Assembly (NCBI RefSeq): GCF_900635815.1
Contig: NZ_LR134173.1
Span: forward strand, 1,582,001-1,646,000
DNA from: Legionella cherrii
Lineage (GTDB): Bacteria; Pseudomonadota; Gammaproteobacteria; Legionellales; Legionellaceae
Direction: 5' to 3'
Length of the DNA: 64,000 nt
Under the pieces are notes generated by a model that did no database searches, was not told the DNA's origin, and saw only the letters and a list, made by a program, of their open reading frames with translations. Below, one piece after another: positions 26,983-36,328 of the stretch (its first letter is position 1; every line of letters begins with the position of its first letter). A program made the position numbers and the translations under genes.

Positions 26983-27186
26983 TTATTGCAACAGAGGATT
27001 TATCACTTGGGTTGCAACAGGCGGCGCTGGAGTTAAGAAATAAATAATCAGTAATATCAGAAAAAGAACTGTCGCAACATAAAATACAATTTTTGCATGA
27101 TATATTGATGAAGGATCCGTTCCTTTATATGTGATGTATCCTGAAATGATTGCAATAATTAAAAAAATAAAAGCTCCAGTCAACAT
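26983..27186 (-). CDS. small DUF1328-like membrane protein
   Basis: A 67-residue protein with two membrane helices (AFIFLIIAIISGYITY and IVFYVATVLFLILLIIYFL) separated by a short polar loop, the layout of DUF1328 / YtjA proteins. GAAGGAAAG lies before the ATG. Monocistronic on the minus strand. Function of the family unknown, often stress-associated. Confidence 0.65.
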   Translation of the reverse strand: MLTGAFIFLIIAIISGYITYKGTDPSSIYHAKIVFYVATVLFLILLIIYFLTPAPPVATQVINPLLQ

Positions 27187-27326
27187 TTTATCTTTCCTTC
27201 TTCAGAGTACTTTTCATTGATCCGCATGGATTAACAACATGGAGCCATAATTTTATTTACTTTAAAAATCACAACTCATTACAATGATTATAGCATCTCC
27301 AATTTCAGAATAAGTTTATTGGAGGT

Positions 27327-27857
27327 TTATAAGTCAAATGAAGGTGTATCTGTTTGAGGTGATATATTTTCTTTATTTACACCTTGCTCCTCTTGATGTT
27401 GAAAGAAGAAATTCTTGTTGTATTGATTAATTAAGTAAGCCCATTTATTTAATTTTTTTACGGCGACGCTATGGTTTTTCGCATTCCGTATCGCTTCGCC
27501 AAATTTCTCTGATGCAGCCCAATATTGCATTCGATTAGGTAAATCTTTAAAGCTTTTGAGCATGCATCCTGAAGCCATATTTTCTGCATTCTTAGGATAT
27601 TGAGTAGAGTATTTATTGAGATAATAAGCATATTCACTTGCATTGATTTTGTTGGTTATTTTCTCCATATAAACTTGATATGTTTTTAATTGTTCTCCAG
27701 TTGGCGGTTCATTAAATTGAGAAAAAAATGAAATCAAATTATCAATAAATAAATGGATTGCTTCATCCGTTGCGCGCATGCCCTCATGTCCCTGAATCGC
27801 GCGCATTTGTTTAAAATCCATATCCAATATGTTTTGAAGGTTTTGAAAATGAGGCAT
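27327..27857 (-). CDS. hypothetical protein, possible effector
   Basis: A 176-residue, mostly helical soluble protein (MPHFQNLQNILDMDFKQMRA) without signal peptide or membrane segment. The C-terminal tail is polar and glutamate-rich (HQEEQGVNKENISPQTD), as in many Dot/Icm substrates. No motif or homologue recognised. It stands alone between the DUF1328-like gene and a divergent MFS gene. Confidence 0.5.
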   Translation of the reverse strand: MPHFQNLQNILDMDFKQMRAIQGHEGMRATDEAIHLFIDNLISFFSQFNEPPTGEQLKTYQVYMEKITNKINASEYAYYLNKYSTQYPKNAENMASGCMLKSFKDLPNRMQYWAASEKFGEAIRNAKNHSVAVKKLNKWAYLINQYNKNFFFQHQEEQGVNKENISPQTDTPSFDL

Positions 27858-27954
27858 GGTAAACTTCTAGTGATTAAAAATGTGAATTATTCTACCGAAT
27901 TTTTTGTTGTTTTTCGCTTTATTTTTTGCATAGTGTATTTTTTTGAGATAGATT

Positions 27955-28045
27955 CTCACCTATCCTTCTCCCACGTGTGAGAGGGGATTACATTGTTTCA
28001 ATCTAGGAAGTTTCCCTTTCCTCCCCAGTGGGGGGAAGGTGCAAG
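27955..28045. repeat. CTCTCCC/GGGGAG-type dispersed repeat
   Basis: Contains CCTTCTCCCACGTGTGAGAGGGG and the hairpin CCTTTCCTCCCCAGTGGGGGGAAGG. Resembles the repeats at 8664-8750, 36775-36815 and 61260-61350 in composition and arrangement. The rest of the 320-base gap before the MFS gene shows no ORF. Confidence 0.4.
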
Positions 28046-28177
28046 TCAGGACGGATGAGGCATTAATTCAATAATTGCTCTTTATGAAAAAATATCGCCC
28101 TATCGAAAAAAATGTTAAAATGCCTGCTGATCTTTTAAATCGGTTGCCCGTTGATCCAACAAGGGCCAAGAATAAAA

Positions 28178-29425
28178 ATGCACATGCAAACAACTCATGA
28201 AAAAAGACAACTGTGGATTATTTTACTCATTGTCTTAATCAGTTTTATCGGTTCATCCATTGCTTATCCCATTCTTCCGCCTCTTTTTTTACAATCTACC
28301 GATCAGTTGATTATTTCTCCCGAATGGGGTGAAACTGGCAGACGTATTTTGCTGGGGCTTACCCTTGCAATTTTTCCTCTGGGGCAATTCATTGGTTCTC
28401 CTATTTTGGGTAGAAATTCGGATCTGTATGGGCGCAAAAAAATACTGATCTTCAGTCTGGCTGGAAGCATGCTCGGTTATGTATTGACCGTTATCTCGTT
28501 TGAGATAAACAGTTTCTGGCTTTTATTATTCAGCCGCTTTTTAACCGGATTCATGGAGGGGACTTTTGCTGTGGCCAGGGCATTCGCATCAGAACTGACG
28601 ACCATTAACAAGTATGTAAGTTTTGGTAGGATCAACAGTATGGCCGGTATTGGTTACATCATTGGGCCGATAATTGGTGGCTTATTGTCCAATGCACGTA
28701 TGATTCCTTGGTTTTCCTGGTCATTCCCTTTTGCTGTTGCCGCACTCGCATCAGTGATTACCCTAGGGCTTGCCTGGTGGAAATTGCCGGAGCATAAAAC
28801 CCTGGGGACCCCTCAGAAAGAATCCATTTTGAAACAACTCAATATTATTCGCCAATTCAAGCTTTTATTTCAGCATCACCCCCATTTGAAACCTTTGCTC
28901 ATCATCAGTACACTGTTTACCTTTGCAGTAGATATGTTTTATGAGTTTGGTCCGGTGTATTTGGCTGGAAAATGGCTTATGTCTCCCAGCATGATTGCAG
29001 TTTATAATGGTGCTTTATCAGCATCGCTTGCTCTAGGTGCATCCTGGCTTCCCCACCACCTTTCAAAACACCTGCCTATTCATAAAATAATTATTTTGGC
29101 GATGCTGACTACTACTTTGATTTTTGCTGCCATGATCACCTTTCAAAATCCCATAGCGATGTTTTTATTTTTTGCACTCATTGGGTTTAGCATCACCAGT
29201 GTAGTAACGACTCTGACGATTCATATCTCTAATAGCTCTCAAGCCACCATGCAAGGCGAAGTCATGGGGGCGCAATTAAGTTTGCGTACACTGGGTGATG
29301 CCATTATTTGCTTTGCAGGCGGTTTAATGATTGTTTTATCAATTATCTTGCCCATTGTACTCTGTTGCCTTACTGCATTGACCGCGAGTATTCTTTGTTT
29401 GTTTTTTTTAAAACCGAAGTCCTAA
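28178..29425 (+). CDS. MFS transporter, DHA1 (TetA-like) family
   Basis: About 415 residues, 12 helices. IGSSIAYPILPPLFL in helix 1, GSPILGRNSDLYGRKKILIFS in loop 2-3 and LLLFSRFLTGFMEGTFAVARAFASE match DHA1-type antiporters. The ATG at 28178 (MHMQTTHEKRQLW) is preferred to the TTG at 28151, which would add a non-hydrophobic leader. It is convergent with nagA, with only 28 bases between the stops. Substrate unknown. Confidence 0.82.
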   Translation: MHMQTTHEKRQLWIILLIVLISFIGSSIAYPILPPLFLQSTDQLIISPEWGETGRRILLGLTLAIFPLGQFIGSPILGRNSDLYGRKKILIFSLAGSMLGYVLTVISFEINSFWLLLFSRFLTGFMEGTFAVARAFASELTTINKYVSFGRINSMAGIGYIIGPIIGGLLSNARMIPWFSWSFPFAVAALASVITLGLAWWKLPEHKTLGTPQKESILKQLNIIRQFKLLFQHHPHLKPLLIISTLFTFAVDMFYEFGPVYLAGKWLMSPSMIAVYNGALSASLALGASWLPHHLSKHLPIHKIIILAMLTTTLIFAAMITFQNPIAMFLFFALIGFSITSVVTTLTIHISNSSQATMQGEVMGAQLSLRTLGDAIICFAGGLMIVLSIILPIVLCCLTALTASILCLFFLKPKS

Positions 29426-29453
29426 ATAATCAGGATCATTGATTTTTTACAAA

Positions 29454-30872
29454 CTAATTGAATATAGGACTTATTTCTGTCTCGGTACGGTTGCTTTCAG
29501 TAGGTAAACGACTCGATAAAAAACCATAATGAAGCATGCTTGATATCGGCCATTGCAATTGCTGATGCTCAATTATTTGACCATGGCACGAACTCAAAAT
29601 GAGTTGCCCCTGATTGTTGAATATAGAAAAATTTCGTTCATCGGGTAAATTTTTTATCGCCTCCATTGATAAGGAGGTCATTCTAGGGTTTGTGATGAGC
29701 GCCGCATATAAAGAGTCCATACGACTTTCCAGTGGGCCCTGCATTAATTTAAAATATTTTTGCGCGCAAAGCGATAATGAGGCTGCGCTGCCTGCAAGGG
29801 TTTTTACCAAACCTTTTTCCCCAGTGGGCAGTTTTCCTTCTTTCATCAGAAAATGGCCTTCACTATCTGCCAAATAGAAACTATCCAGTTCTTTACGAAT
29901 ATCCAAAGAACCTAATTTATAGGCTCCATCTTTGCACCCTGTGGGGCCTAACGCATCGGTTACAAGAATAATTTTGTTTTTAACCGCATTGTCTATTAAC
30001 GAAATAAATGAGTCGGATAAGTGTACCCCATCCGCAATGAGTTCCACACCACCAGGGCAACGATTAGGGTTTTCAAGTATCCATTGAACAACATGACTTT
30101 GGGCATCATTTACAGTAAGTTGGCGTGTTTCTCTACTGCACGATTCTTGACACGCATTCCCAAGATGCGTGAATCCGCACGCACCTGCTGCAACAGCACG
30201 GCCAATAGTCTCCTTATCTTCCGGATTGCAGTGGCCAATAAATACTTTTACAAAAATACCTTCTTGCTCAAGATCTTTGCTCTGTTGAATAAATTCTTCA
30301 GCTCCTGGCAAATCAGGGGCAATGGTTATTTTCCAGTGTTTAATATTGGGTGCAACGCGAATAATATCCCTAAATTGTTCCATACTAATATTCTCTTGAA
30401 GTGCCTCTTGTGCGTGAGCTCCCTTGCAACTCTTTGAAATAAAGGGGCCCTCTAGATGCACACCAACAATCTGAGTACAGCCAGGGGTAGGACTTTGTCC
30501 TTGTTGCGCTATAAAATTATTAATTTGTATCAATGATTTCTTTAAGGAGGGTATTGGCATAGAGACTAGGGTCGCTAATGCATAAGACAGACCAGTATTT
30601 CCCAGCGCTCGGACAATGCGCTCTAAGTTCTCAGAACTCATTTCTTCGCTTAAATCAGCGAAATCAACACCACCTTGGCCATGAACATGAGAATCGAGCA
30701 TGCCTGGCATTAAGAAATAACAGCCCTTGGAATCAATAATTTTTTGTTCTTGCAGAGACGATAAATCATCACCAAGATTATAGATTTTCCTTAAGCCATC
30801 ATCAGAAACGTACACATGTTTTAGATCTTTAATCCCAGCATCGTTATAAACATAAATATTTTTAATAAGCAT
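29454..30872 (-). CDS. nagA: N-acetylglucosamine-6-phosphate deacetylase
   Basis: Converts GlcNAc-6-P to glucosamine-6-P and acetate in the cytosol. Amidohydrolase motifs in order: LMPGMLDSHVHGQGGVDF, the metal Glu in VGVHLEGPFIS, His in FIGHCNPED and FTHLGNAC, ELIADGVHLSDSF, and the catalytic Asp in LVTDALGPTG. At about 472 residues it is longer than the usual ~380, with extra sequence mostly at the C terminus after LAGSAASLSLCAQ. The ATG at 30872 is chosen because AAGGA lies 7 bases upstream. It is divergent from nagB across a palindrome. The pair channels amino sugars, for example from chitin or peptidoglycan, to fructose-6-P. Confidence 0.9.
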   Translation of the reverse strand: MLIKNIYVYNDAGIKDLKHVYVSDDGLRKIYNLGDDLSSLQEQKIIDSKGCYFLMPGMLDSHVHGQGGVDFADLSEEMSSENLERIVRALGNTGLSYALATLVSMPIPSLKKSLIQINNFIAQQGQSPTPGCTQIVGVHLEGPFISKSCKGAHAQEALQENISMEQFRDIIRVAPNIKHWKITIAPDLPGAEEFIQQSKDLEQEGIFVKVFIGHCNPEDKETIGRAVAAGACGFTHLGNACQESCSRETRQLTVNDAQSHVVQWILENPNRCPGGVELIADGVHLSDSFISLIDNAVKNKIILVTDALGPTGCKDGAYKLGSLDIRKELDSFYLADSEGHFLMKEGKLPTGEKGLVKTLAGSAASLSLCAQKYFKLMQGPLESRMDSLYAALITNPRMTSLSMEAIKNLPDERNFSIFNNQGQLILSSCHGQIIEHQQLQWPISSMLHYGFLSSRLPTESNRTETEISPIFN

Positions 30873-30924
30873 ATTCAAATCCTTTTAGGGAACAATACTG
30901 GAAATATTAATCTACTGACACTCA

Positions 30925-30947
30925 AGCTCTAATACCTGTTTAGAGCT
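30925..30947. promoter_or_regulatory. palindromic operator candidate between nagA and nagB
   Basis: AGCTCTAA - TACCTGT - TTAGAGCT, a perfect 8-bp dyad with a 7-base spacer, 53 bases upstream of the nagA ATG in the nagA-nagB divergent region. Its size and position suit a GntR- or LacI-type dimer. It does not resemble the E. coli NagC site. The regulator gene is not in this window. Confidence 0.5.
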
Positions 30948-31154
30948 GACTCTCAGGAAATGTCCTAGAGTTTCACTGATAAATTAGCTAAAATCGCAAG
31001 CCTATAAATCAATTTTTCTTTATTATTCAGTGGCATCCTGCACAAAGTTCATTGTAACAAAATATGCAAAAGAGATGAATGAGGAAGTGCATCCTGACCC
31101 TCTTTATTCTGAATTCTTGTTTATGTGGATATAACCTTTGATGGAGAAAATTTT

Positions 31155-32042
31155 ATGTTTGAGCGCATTTTTGTTAGGGAAACACCTGAAGGTATGGCAA
31201 GTAGAGCCGCGCGAGCAATTCAAAAAAAAATCATGGAGAATAATGAGAAAAAAATACCCACTGTTTTGGGACTTGCAACAGGCAGTACCCCTGAACCCGT
31301 ATATAAAGAATTAGTGCGTCTGCATAAAGAGGAAAATTTGGATTTTTCATTAGTCATTACGTTTAACTTAGATGAATATTTAGGCTTAGAACCAACTCAT
31401 ATACAATCTTATAATTACTACATGCATCATCATTTTTTTGATCACGTTAATATCAAAAAGGAAAATATTCATTTGTTGGATGGAACCGTACCACTTGAAC
31501 AAATTGAACAGCATGCGAAAAAATATGAAGAATTGATGCAAGAGGTCGGTGGGATAGACATTCAAATTTTAGGATTGGGAGTGAATGGCCATATTGGTTT
31601 TAATGAACCCGGTTCTGCATTGGATTCTAGAACACGAGTGATTCAATTGGATGATAAAACTCGCGAAGCCAATAAACGTTTTTTCAATGCAAAAGATGAG
31701 GTACCGACTCATGCAATAACGATGGGAATTGGAACCATTTTGCAATACAGCAAAGAGTGTTATTTGTTAGCATCAGGTTCCACAAAAGCAGAGATAATTG
31801 CTGCTGTGAATGCCGCTTCCTCACCGAATCAAGATATTCCTGCAACGGCTTTATACGCACATAAAAACGTTACCATTATGCTTGATGAAAAAGCGGCGTC
31901 CAAGTTACCGTCATCGGTGAAACCAATAAAATCACCCTTATTATCTCGAAGTATCTATATTCCCAAGACTTCTGAGGAAACAGAATTACATCCTGTTTTA
32001 AATTCAGGTTGTAAGTTTCAGCCACAAAAGTTATTTCAATAA
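31155..32042 (+). CDS. nagB: glucosamine-6-phosphate deaminase
   Basis: Isomerises and deaminates glucosamine-6-P to fructose-6-P and ammonia. Family signatures: LGLATGSTPEPVY (phosphate loop), ITFNLDEYLGL (catalytic Asp), and ILGLGVNGHIGFNEPGS (active-site region). From the ATG at 31155 (GGAG eight bases upstream) the protein is about 295 residues, some 30 longer than the common 266-residue form, with a C-terminal extension (LLSRSIYIPKTSEETELHPV) of unknown role. An in-frame GTG at 31125 would add a leader without conserved residues. Divergent from nagA, probably co-regulated. Confidence 0.93.
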   Translation: MFERIFVRETPEGMASRAARAIQKKIMENNEKKIPTVLGLATGSTPEPVYKELVRLHKEENLDFSLVITFNLDEYLGLEPTHIQSYNYYMHHHFFDHVNIKKENIHLLDGTVPLEQIEQHAKKYEELMQEVGGIDIQILGLGVNGHIGFNEPGSALDSRTRVIQLDDKTREANKRFFNAKDEVPTHAITMGIGTILQYSKECYLLASGSTKAEIIAAVNAASSPNQDIPATALYAHKNVTIMLDEKAASKLPSSVKPIKSPLLSRSIYIPKTSEETELHPVLNSGCKFQPQKLFQ

Positions 32043-32082
32043 TTCCTATTTATAGAGTAAACCTATTTGGGGGGCTAAATTA

Positions 32083-32109
32083 CTGTCATTCCCCTATGCG
32101 AATGACAGT
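32083..32109 (+). terminator. hairpin downstream of nagB
   Basis: CTGTCATTC - CCCTATGC - GAATGACAG, about 40-65 bases past the nagB stop. Resembles the GTCATTCCC hairpins at 36684 and 34891. No strong T-run. Confidence 0.4.
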
Positions 32110-32293
32110 ATAAACAATAGGCCTATTAAAAGTTCGGCAAATGATTCAGGAAAGGTGATGATATCTCAAGGCAAAAAACACATACGCTTAAAAAAGTATC
32201 TTCATGTATTGAGGATAAGGTGCTTTAAAATTCATACCTAATGTTCCAAACTGATCTAATATTTATATAAAGTAGTGATACTCGGAGAAAAGA

Positions 32294-33238
32294 ATGCCTA
32301 CTGCTGCCGAAAAAAATTTAGAGGAAGCAATTAAAAAGCGAGATAAACTGCAAAAAATCTATGAAAATCAAGTTGTTAAGAATTCTCATGAGCAAAAAAT
32401 GATTCTAGATCTTTATGCTACTTTAAGCCCCTCTTCTAAACGTGAAAATATAGAGAAGTTTAGACAAGAAATGGAGCTTTCCAATACCGCTGCTCATGAC
32501 ACGTATTTGGCTAAATTGGAGTTAAATGAAGCTAAAATGAATGTAGCCGAGGCAGAATATAAAAAAGCGGCAGAAGACTTGGATATTCAAAGAGATCAGC
32601 TGGCGAAAGAAGGCAAGCTTACTGATGAAAAATCGAATGAATTGAATCAAAAGCGTGAAGAGGCTCATCAAAAATATAAGGACACAAAAGAACTCCTCGA
32701 GGCAGACAGTCAAAAAGCCTATGATTCATATGCACAGATTCATAAAGATAATACGGAAAAATATACTGCTCTTATCAATCCCGAACCCGAAATGACTTTA
32801 TCCGCACCGGGCAAAACGCAGACAGTACCAACAGTAACTACCCCATTACCGTCTACTCCCAAGAAGGATGTGACAGTGGCAAGTCCGTTAAGTGAGGCGA
32901 TTTTTAAGAAATTTCAGGATATCTTTAAAGACGATCCATGGTACAAAAATAATCCATCGAAACAAGGTGAAGATGGCAAACTTAATTTATCCTTTAAATC
33001 CGAATCGGATATGAACTCATTTTTTCAGAAAATGGCTGCAGAGCAGAAGGATTCTAGCTTTCTTATCGTTGATTCAAAAACCAACCAAGTGATGGGATAT
33101 GGAGATAAAGGAAAACTTTATCATGCCAACGGAGAGGAATTTAAGTCTGGAGACAAAATGAAACCTGGAGGTACAGCCCTTGATTCGTTTAAAATACCGG
33201 AGCCGAAAGAACCCACACAAAGCCAGACATTATCCTAG
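32294..33238 (+). CDS. coiled-coil hypothetical protein, effector candidate
   Basis: A 314-residue protein. Residues 1-155 form an almost continuous heptad-rich coiled coil (EKNLEEAIKKRDKLQKIYEN; KKAAEDLDIQRDQLAKEGK). A Pro/Thr-rich linker follows (VPTVTTPLPSTPKKDV, about 175-195). A C-terminal domain of about 100 residues (EAIFKKFQDIFKDDPWYKNN, FLIVDSKTNQVMGYGDKGKL) ends in a polar tail (KEPTQSQTLS). GGAGAAAAG precedes the ATG. No signal peptide. Domain order, lone position and polar tail suggest translocation; no motif identifies an activity. Confidence 0.6.
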   Translation: MPTAAEKNLEEAIKKRDKLQKIYENQVVKNSHEQKMILDLYATLSPSSKRENIEKFRQEMELSNTAAHDTYLAKLELNEAKMNVAEAEYKKAAEDLDIQRDQLAKEGKLTDEKSNELNQKREEAHQKYKDTKELLEADSQKAYDSYAQIHKDNTEKYTALINPEPEMTLSAPGKTQTVPTVTTPLPSTPKKDVTVASPLSEAIFKKFQDIFKDDPWYKNNPSKQGEDGKLNLSFKSESDMNSFFQKMAAEQKDSSFLIVDSKTNQVMGYGDKGKLYHANGEEFKSGDKMKPGGTALDSFKIPEPKEPTQSQTLS

Positions 33239-33316
33239 TCAACAAAAGATAAAAGTAGTTTTTTAATTCATTTTATTGCTAATGAGCATGTTTATTTAAG
33301 GAAGTGAATAAATATC

Positions 33317-34489
33317 ATGGATGAAGAAGTAACAACAACCTCATGGTCTTCTCGATTAAAAGATTCTTTGGGTGATATTCTTATTGGAATTGTATTGATT
33401 ATCGGCGCAATTGTTCTGGTGTTTTGGAATGAGCGACACGCTCTACACACGGCACAGTCCTTGGCACAAGCAGAACATATTCTAATTTCCATACCTAATG
33501 CTCCGATCAATCAGCAAAATAATCTTAAAGTAGTGTATTTGAGCGGTTTAGCAACAACCAAAGAGAATTTGGTCGATGCTTTGTTAGGGATAACCATCAA
33601 TGCTATTTGCCTTAATCGTAAAGTTGAAATGTATCAATGGCAGGAAAAAACAGAAACAAAAACGGAATCACTTTTAGGTGGCTCTGAAAAAAAAACAAAA
33701 ACCTATACCTATGATCAAACCTGGTCGGAAAGCTTAATTGACAGCTCTCATTTTGAAAACCCCACAGGACATCAAAACCCAGCGTCCATGGCGGTTCAGT
33801 CGCAAGTACAGTATGCGAAAAAGGTAACTGTAGGTGATTTTTTACTCCCTGATGATTTGATGAAACAGATTCAGGTCAGTCGACCGGTTAATTTATCCCA
33901 GGTCAATAAAGAAAGGCTAAAGGACCAATTAAATAAGCCAGTTGAGCTAAGCAACGACAATGAATTATATGTGGGACAAGACTCCCAGCATCCCCAGTTG
34001 GGTGATCTACGAATTACGCTAGCCGTTGTTGAGCCCCAAACAGTCAGTATTATTGCGCAACAAACTGGAAATACTCTTCAAGCATATCGTGCACCCGCAG
34101 GGCAAACAGTCATGTTATTATCCACAGGCCAACATTCATCAGAGGAAATGATTCATCAGGCTCAAGCAGAAAACACGTCACTTGCCTGGGGGTTGCGTTT
34201 CGTTTCCTTGTTTATATTGATCTGGGGATTTTCTAAGATTCTGACCCCATTGGTCATTTTAGCCGATGTATTGCCCTTTTTAGGCTCCATTGTCAGATCC
34301 AGTAGTGGATTTGCGGCCTTTCTATTAGGGACGAGCGTGTGGCTCATGATGACGGCAATCGCTTGGTTTGCTACACGACCGCTTATGTCGGTTAGTTTGA
34401 TTGTGATTGCAGTCGTTGGTGGCTATATCATGATCCAATTAAAAACAAAAAGGTCTTCAGTTCCTTTGACAAAAACGCCCCATAATTAG
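33317..34489 (+). CDS. TMEM43 (LUMA) family membrane protein
   Basis: A 390-residue member of the TMEM43 family, which in animals is an inner-nuclear-membrane protein and occurs patchily in bacteria. One N-terminal helix (GDILIGIVLIIGAIVLVFWNERHALHTA, with the family WNE.RA..TA motif) is followed by a large domain with VEMYQWQEK, KTYTYDQTWSE and GHQNP, also family landmarks. Three or four helices at the C terminus (about 295-380) complete the topology. Function in bacteria unknown. The next gene on the opposite strand encodes a 59-residue secreted peptide. Confidence 0.8.
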   Translation: MDEEVTTTSWSSRLKDSLGDILIGIVLIIGAIVLVFWNERHALHTAQSLAQAEHILISIPNAPINQQNNLKVVYLSGLATTKENLVDALLGITINAICLNRKVEMYQWQEKTETKTESLLGGSEKKTKTYTYDQTWSESLIDSSHFENPTGHQNPASMAVQSQVQYAKKVTVGDFLLPDDLMKQIQVSRPVNLSQVNKERLKDQLNKPVELSNDNELYVGQDSQHPQLGDLRITLAVVEPQTVSIIAQQTGNTLQAYRAPAGQTVMLLSTGQHSSEEMIHQAQAENTSLAWGLRFVSLFILIWGFSKILTPLVILADVLPFLGSIVRSSSGFAAFLLGTSVWLMMTAIAWFATRPLMSVSLIVIAVVGGYIMIQLKTKRSSVPLTKTPHN

Positions 34490-34490
34490 C

Positions 34491-34670
34491 TTATTTATCA
34501 GTTGATGAAGCGAATGAACTAGGAAAATCGTTACCTCGAGACATTGTGTCATCATGCTTTGTGTCCTTATCCACGGTAACGTGAGCTTTTCGATGAAATA
34601 ACGGAACACTATCCACCGCAGTCAAAGGCAACAGGAGTATCGTCAATAAAACAGTCAATGCGCGTTTCAT
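34491..34670 (-). CDS. 59-residue secreted small protein
   Basis: ATG at 34670, stop TAA at 34491-34493. The N terminus is a clear signal peptide (MKRALTVLLTILLLPLTA), leaving a mature peptide of about 40 polar residues rich in Asp, Lys, His and Ser (FHRKAHVTVDKDTKHDDTM). GGGGGGG and AACGAG upstream can serve as ribosome site. It converges directly with the TMEM43 gene (stops 1 base apart). No homologue recognised. Confidence 0.6.
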   Translation of the reverse strand: MKRALTVLLTILLLPLTAVDSVPLFHRKAHVTVDKDTKHDDTMSRGNDFPSSFASSTDK

Positions 34671-35029
34671 CTCGTTTACCCCCCCCTAACAACATGTGTT
34701 TAATTTTATCACGTTGAGGTTAAGTGGCGCTTAAGTGTTGCATGATGAAAAAAAAGTATTTTTTTGTTTTTCCTTAAGCGTTTAAAAGAGGAGGGGAGGA
34801 AGAAATGCTAAGCCAAAGTCCAACCTTAAGGTAGCAATAGCTTTTTTTGAACACCATTTGGCGTCCATTCTTTCCATTGCGTATCCATTGTCATCCCTGC
34901 GAAGGCAGGGATTCATTCATGAAGGTGGCTGAGTGCACCAAAGAATAATGCATTTGTGTTTAGCGCACCAACGCCCCCCAAAAGCGCTCGATTCCTTAAG
35001 GCCCAGCCAAAGAGCGTGTGCTTTTTCAG
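34671..35029. repeat. intergenic region with REP-like hairpin
   Basis: 359 bases between two minus-strand genes. Contains GTCATCCCTGC-GAAG-GCAGGGATTCA (stem TCCCTGC 34894-34900 / GCAGGGA 34905-34911), a REP-like hairpin related to those near 26933 and 36684. No ORF supported. Confidence 0.45.
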
Positions 35030-36328
35030 TTAGACTTCAACAAGCTCGGTCTGTTTATCAGATTCTACATTCATTGAGTTCTTAGCCGTTTTCTGAATTA
35101 AATAAACCAATAGTGCGCCCAAAAGAGCACAGGTTGGTATCAGCAGTAGGGCATGATGGTAGGATTGAAGGCTGTATTGTCTTAATCCATTTGCGCCAAC
35201 GCCACCCTCCCAGTAAGAGTCCATAATTTTACCGATTAAAGTGTGGAAAAATGACCCACCGAACATATTGATACAATTTAGAAAAGCGATGGTTATTCCT
35301 AAATGTGTCTTGGACACAAGGGTAGAGCCTGCTGCAAAGACAATTACTTGATAACAGCACATTAGTCCAACCGTAAAGAAAAGCGCACTCAGTATCCACC
35401 AATTGCTTAAATTCTCAGTAAGAAGTATCAAAAAAGCCAGGGCTAAACCGAAGCCACACATTCTTATTACAGTGTAATTCCCTAATTTTTTGCTAAGCAC
35501 AGCAAGTATTGGTCCGCCAAATAACATACCCACGAAAATAAAAGAGACGAGTAGGGCCGCATCCGATTTTGTAAAACCATAGGCGGTAATTAAATAGGGG
35601 ACTCCCCACACATCAGCAAAACCTTCCAGCGCACCAACCATTAACAAATTAACCAAGGCAAGAACCCATAATCTTTTTAAAGTGAATAAAACAGATAAAT
35701 GGGACCGGCTTATGTTGCTCGATTTTATTGTTTTAAGATTTTTTGGAGTACGCAAGATTAAGAACGTTGAAAATCCTACACCTATGGAGCATAGAGCTAA
35801 GATTAATCCAATATGCTGGCCACCGTAGGTTGAGATCAATTGATTTAATGGCTTTCCACCATAGATCGCTCCTAAAAGTCCCACACTAAAAGAAAAACCG
35901 ATCATGTGCGAATATTGATTGCTACTAAACCATTCAGAAACCACTTTGGATACCCCTAAAAAACCAACAGCCGAAGCAGCTCCAATTAAAAATCTGCTGA
36001 ATAAAGCTAAGTGAAAATTATTGGTAGAGGTAAAGAGTAGGGCGCCTAGGCCGCAAAGGAGGGCAAAGATAAAAACTATGATTCTGGCACCAAATTTATC
36101 TAACAACAGCGCCATAGGGATTTGCATTCCCGCATATCCATAATAATAAAATGCTGCCAAGAAACCGAAACTGGATGCATCGATTGAAAATTGAGCCATT
36201 ATTTCTTGCATCATTAATCCCGGCCATAAACGCAATATAAATTGAAGAGCAAAAAAAGAAAGTGGGAAAAGCCACATAACAAAAGGCAATAAATTGTTTG
36301 TTAAGCTAAAAGAATTGGTTTGAGTCAC
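35030..36328 (-). CDS. MFS transporter
   Basis: A 432-residue, 12-helix carrier. Helix 1 (LPFVMWLFPLSFFALQFILR) and loop 2-3 (PMALLLDKFGARIIVF) place it with the anion:cation symporter / Legionella-type metabolite carriers rather than drug exporters; FLIGAASAVGFLGVSKVVSEWF is the helix-4/5 segment. The C terminus is a charged tail (ESDKQTELVEV). Monocistronic. Substrate cannot be assigned; carriers of this style in Legionella import amino acids, nucleosides or siderophores. Confidence 0.8.
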   Translation of the reverse strand: MTQTNSFSLTNNLLPFVMWLFPLSFFALQFILRLWPGLMMQEIMAQFSIDASSFGFLAAFYYYGYAGMQIPMALLLDKFGARIIVFIFALLCGLGALLFTSTNNFHLALFSRFLIGAASAVGFLGVSKVVSEWFSSNQYSHMIGFSFSVGLLGAIYGGKPLNQLISTYGGQHIGLILALCSIGVGFSTFLILRTPKNLKTIKSSNISRSHLSVLFTLKRLWVLALVNLLMVGALEGFADVWGVPYLITAYGFTKSDAALLVSFIFVGMLFGGPILAVLSKKLGNYTVIRMCGFGLALAFLILLTENLSNWWILSALFFTVGLMCCYQVIVFAAGSTLVSKTHLGITIAFLNCINMFGGSFFHTLIGKIMDSYWEGGVGANGLRQYSLQSYHHALLLIPTCALLGALLVYLIQKTAKNSMNVESDKQTELVEV

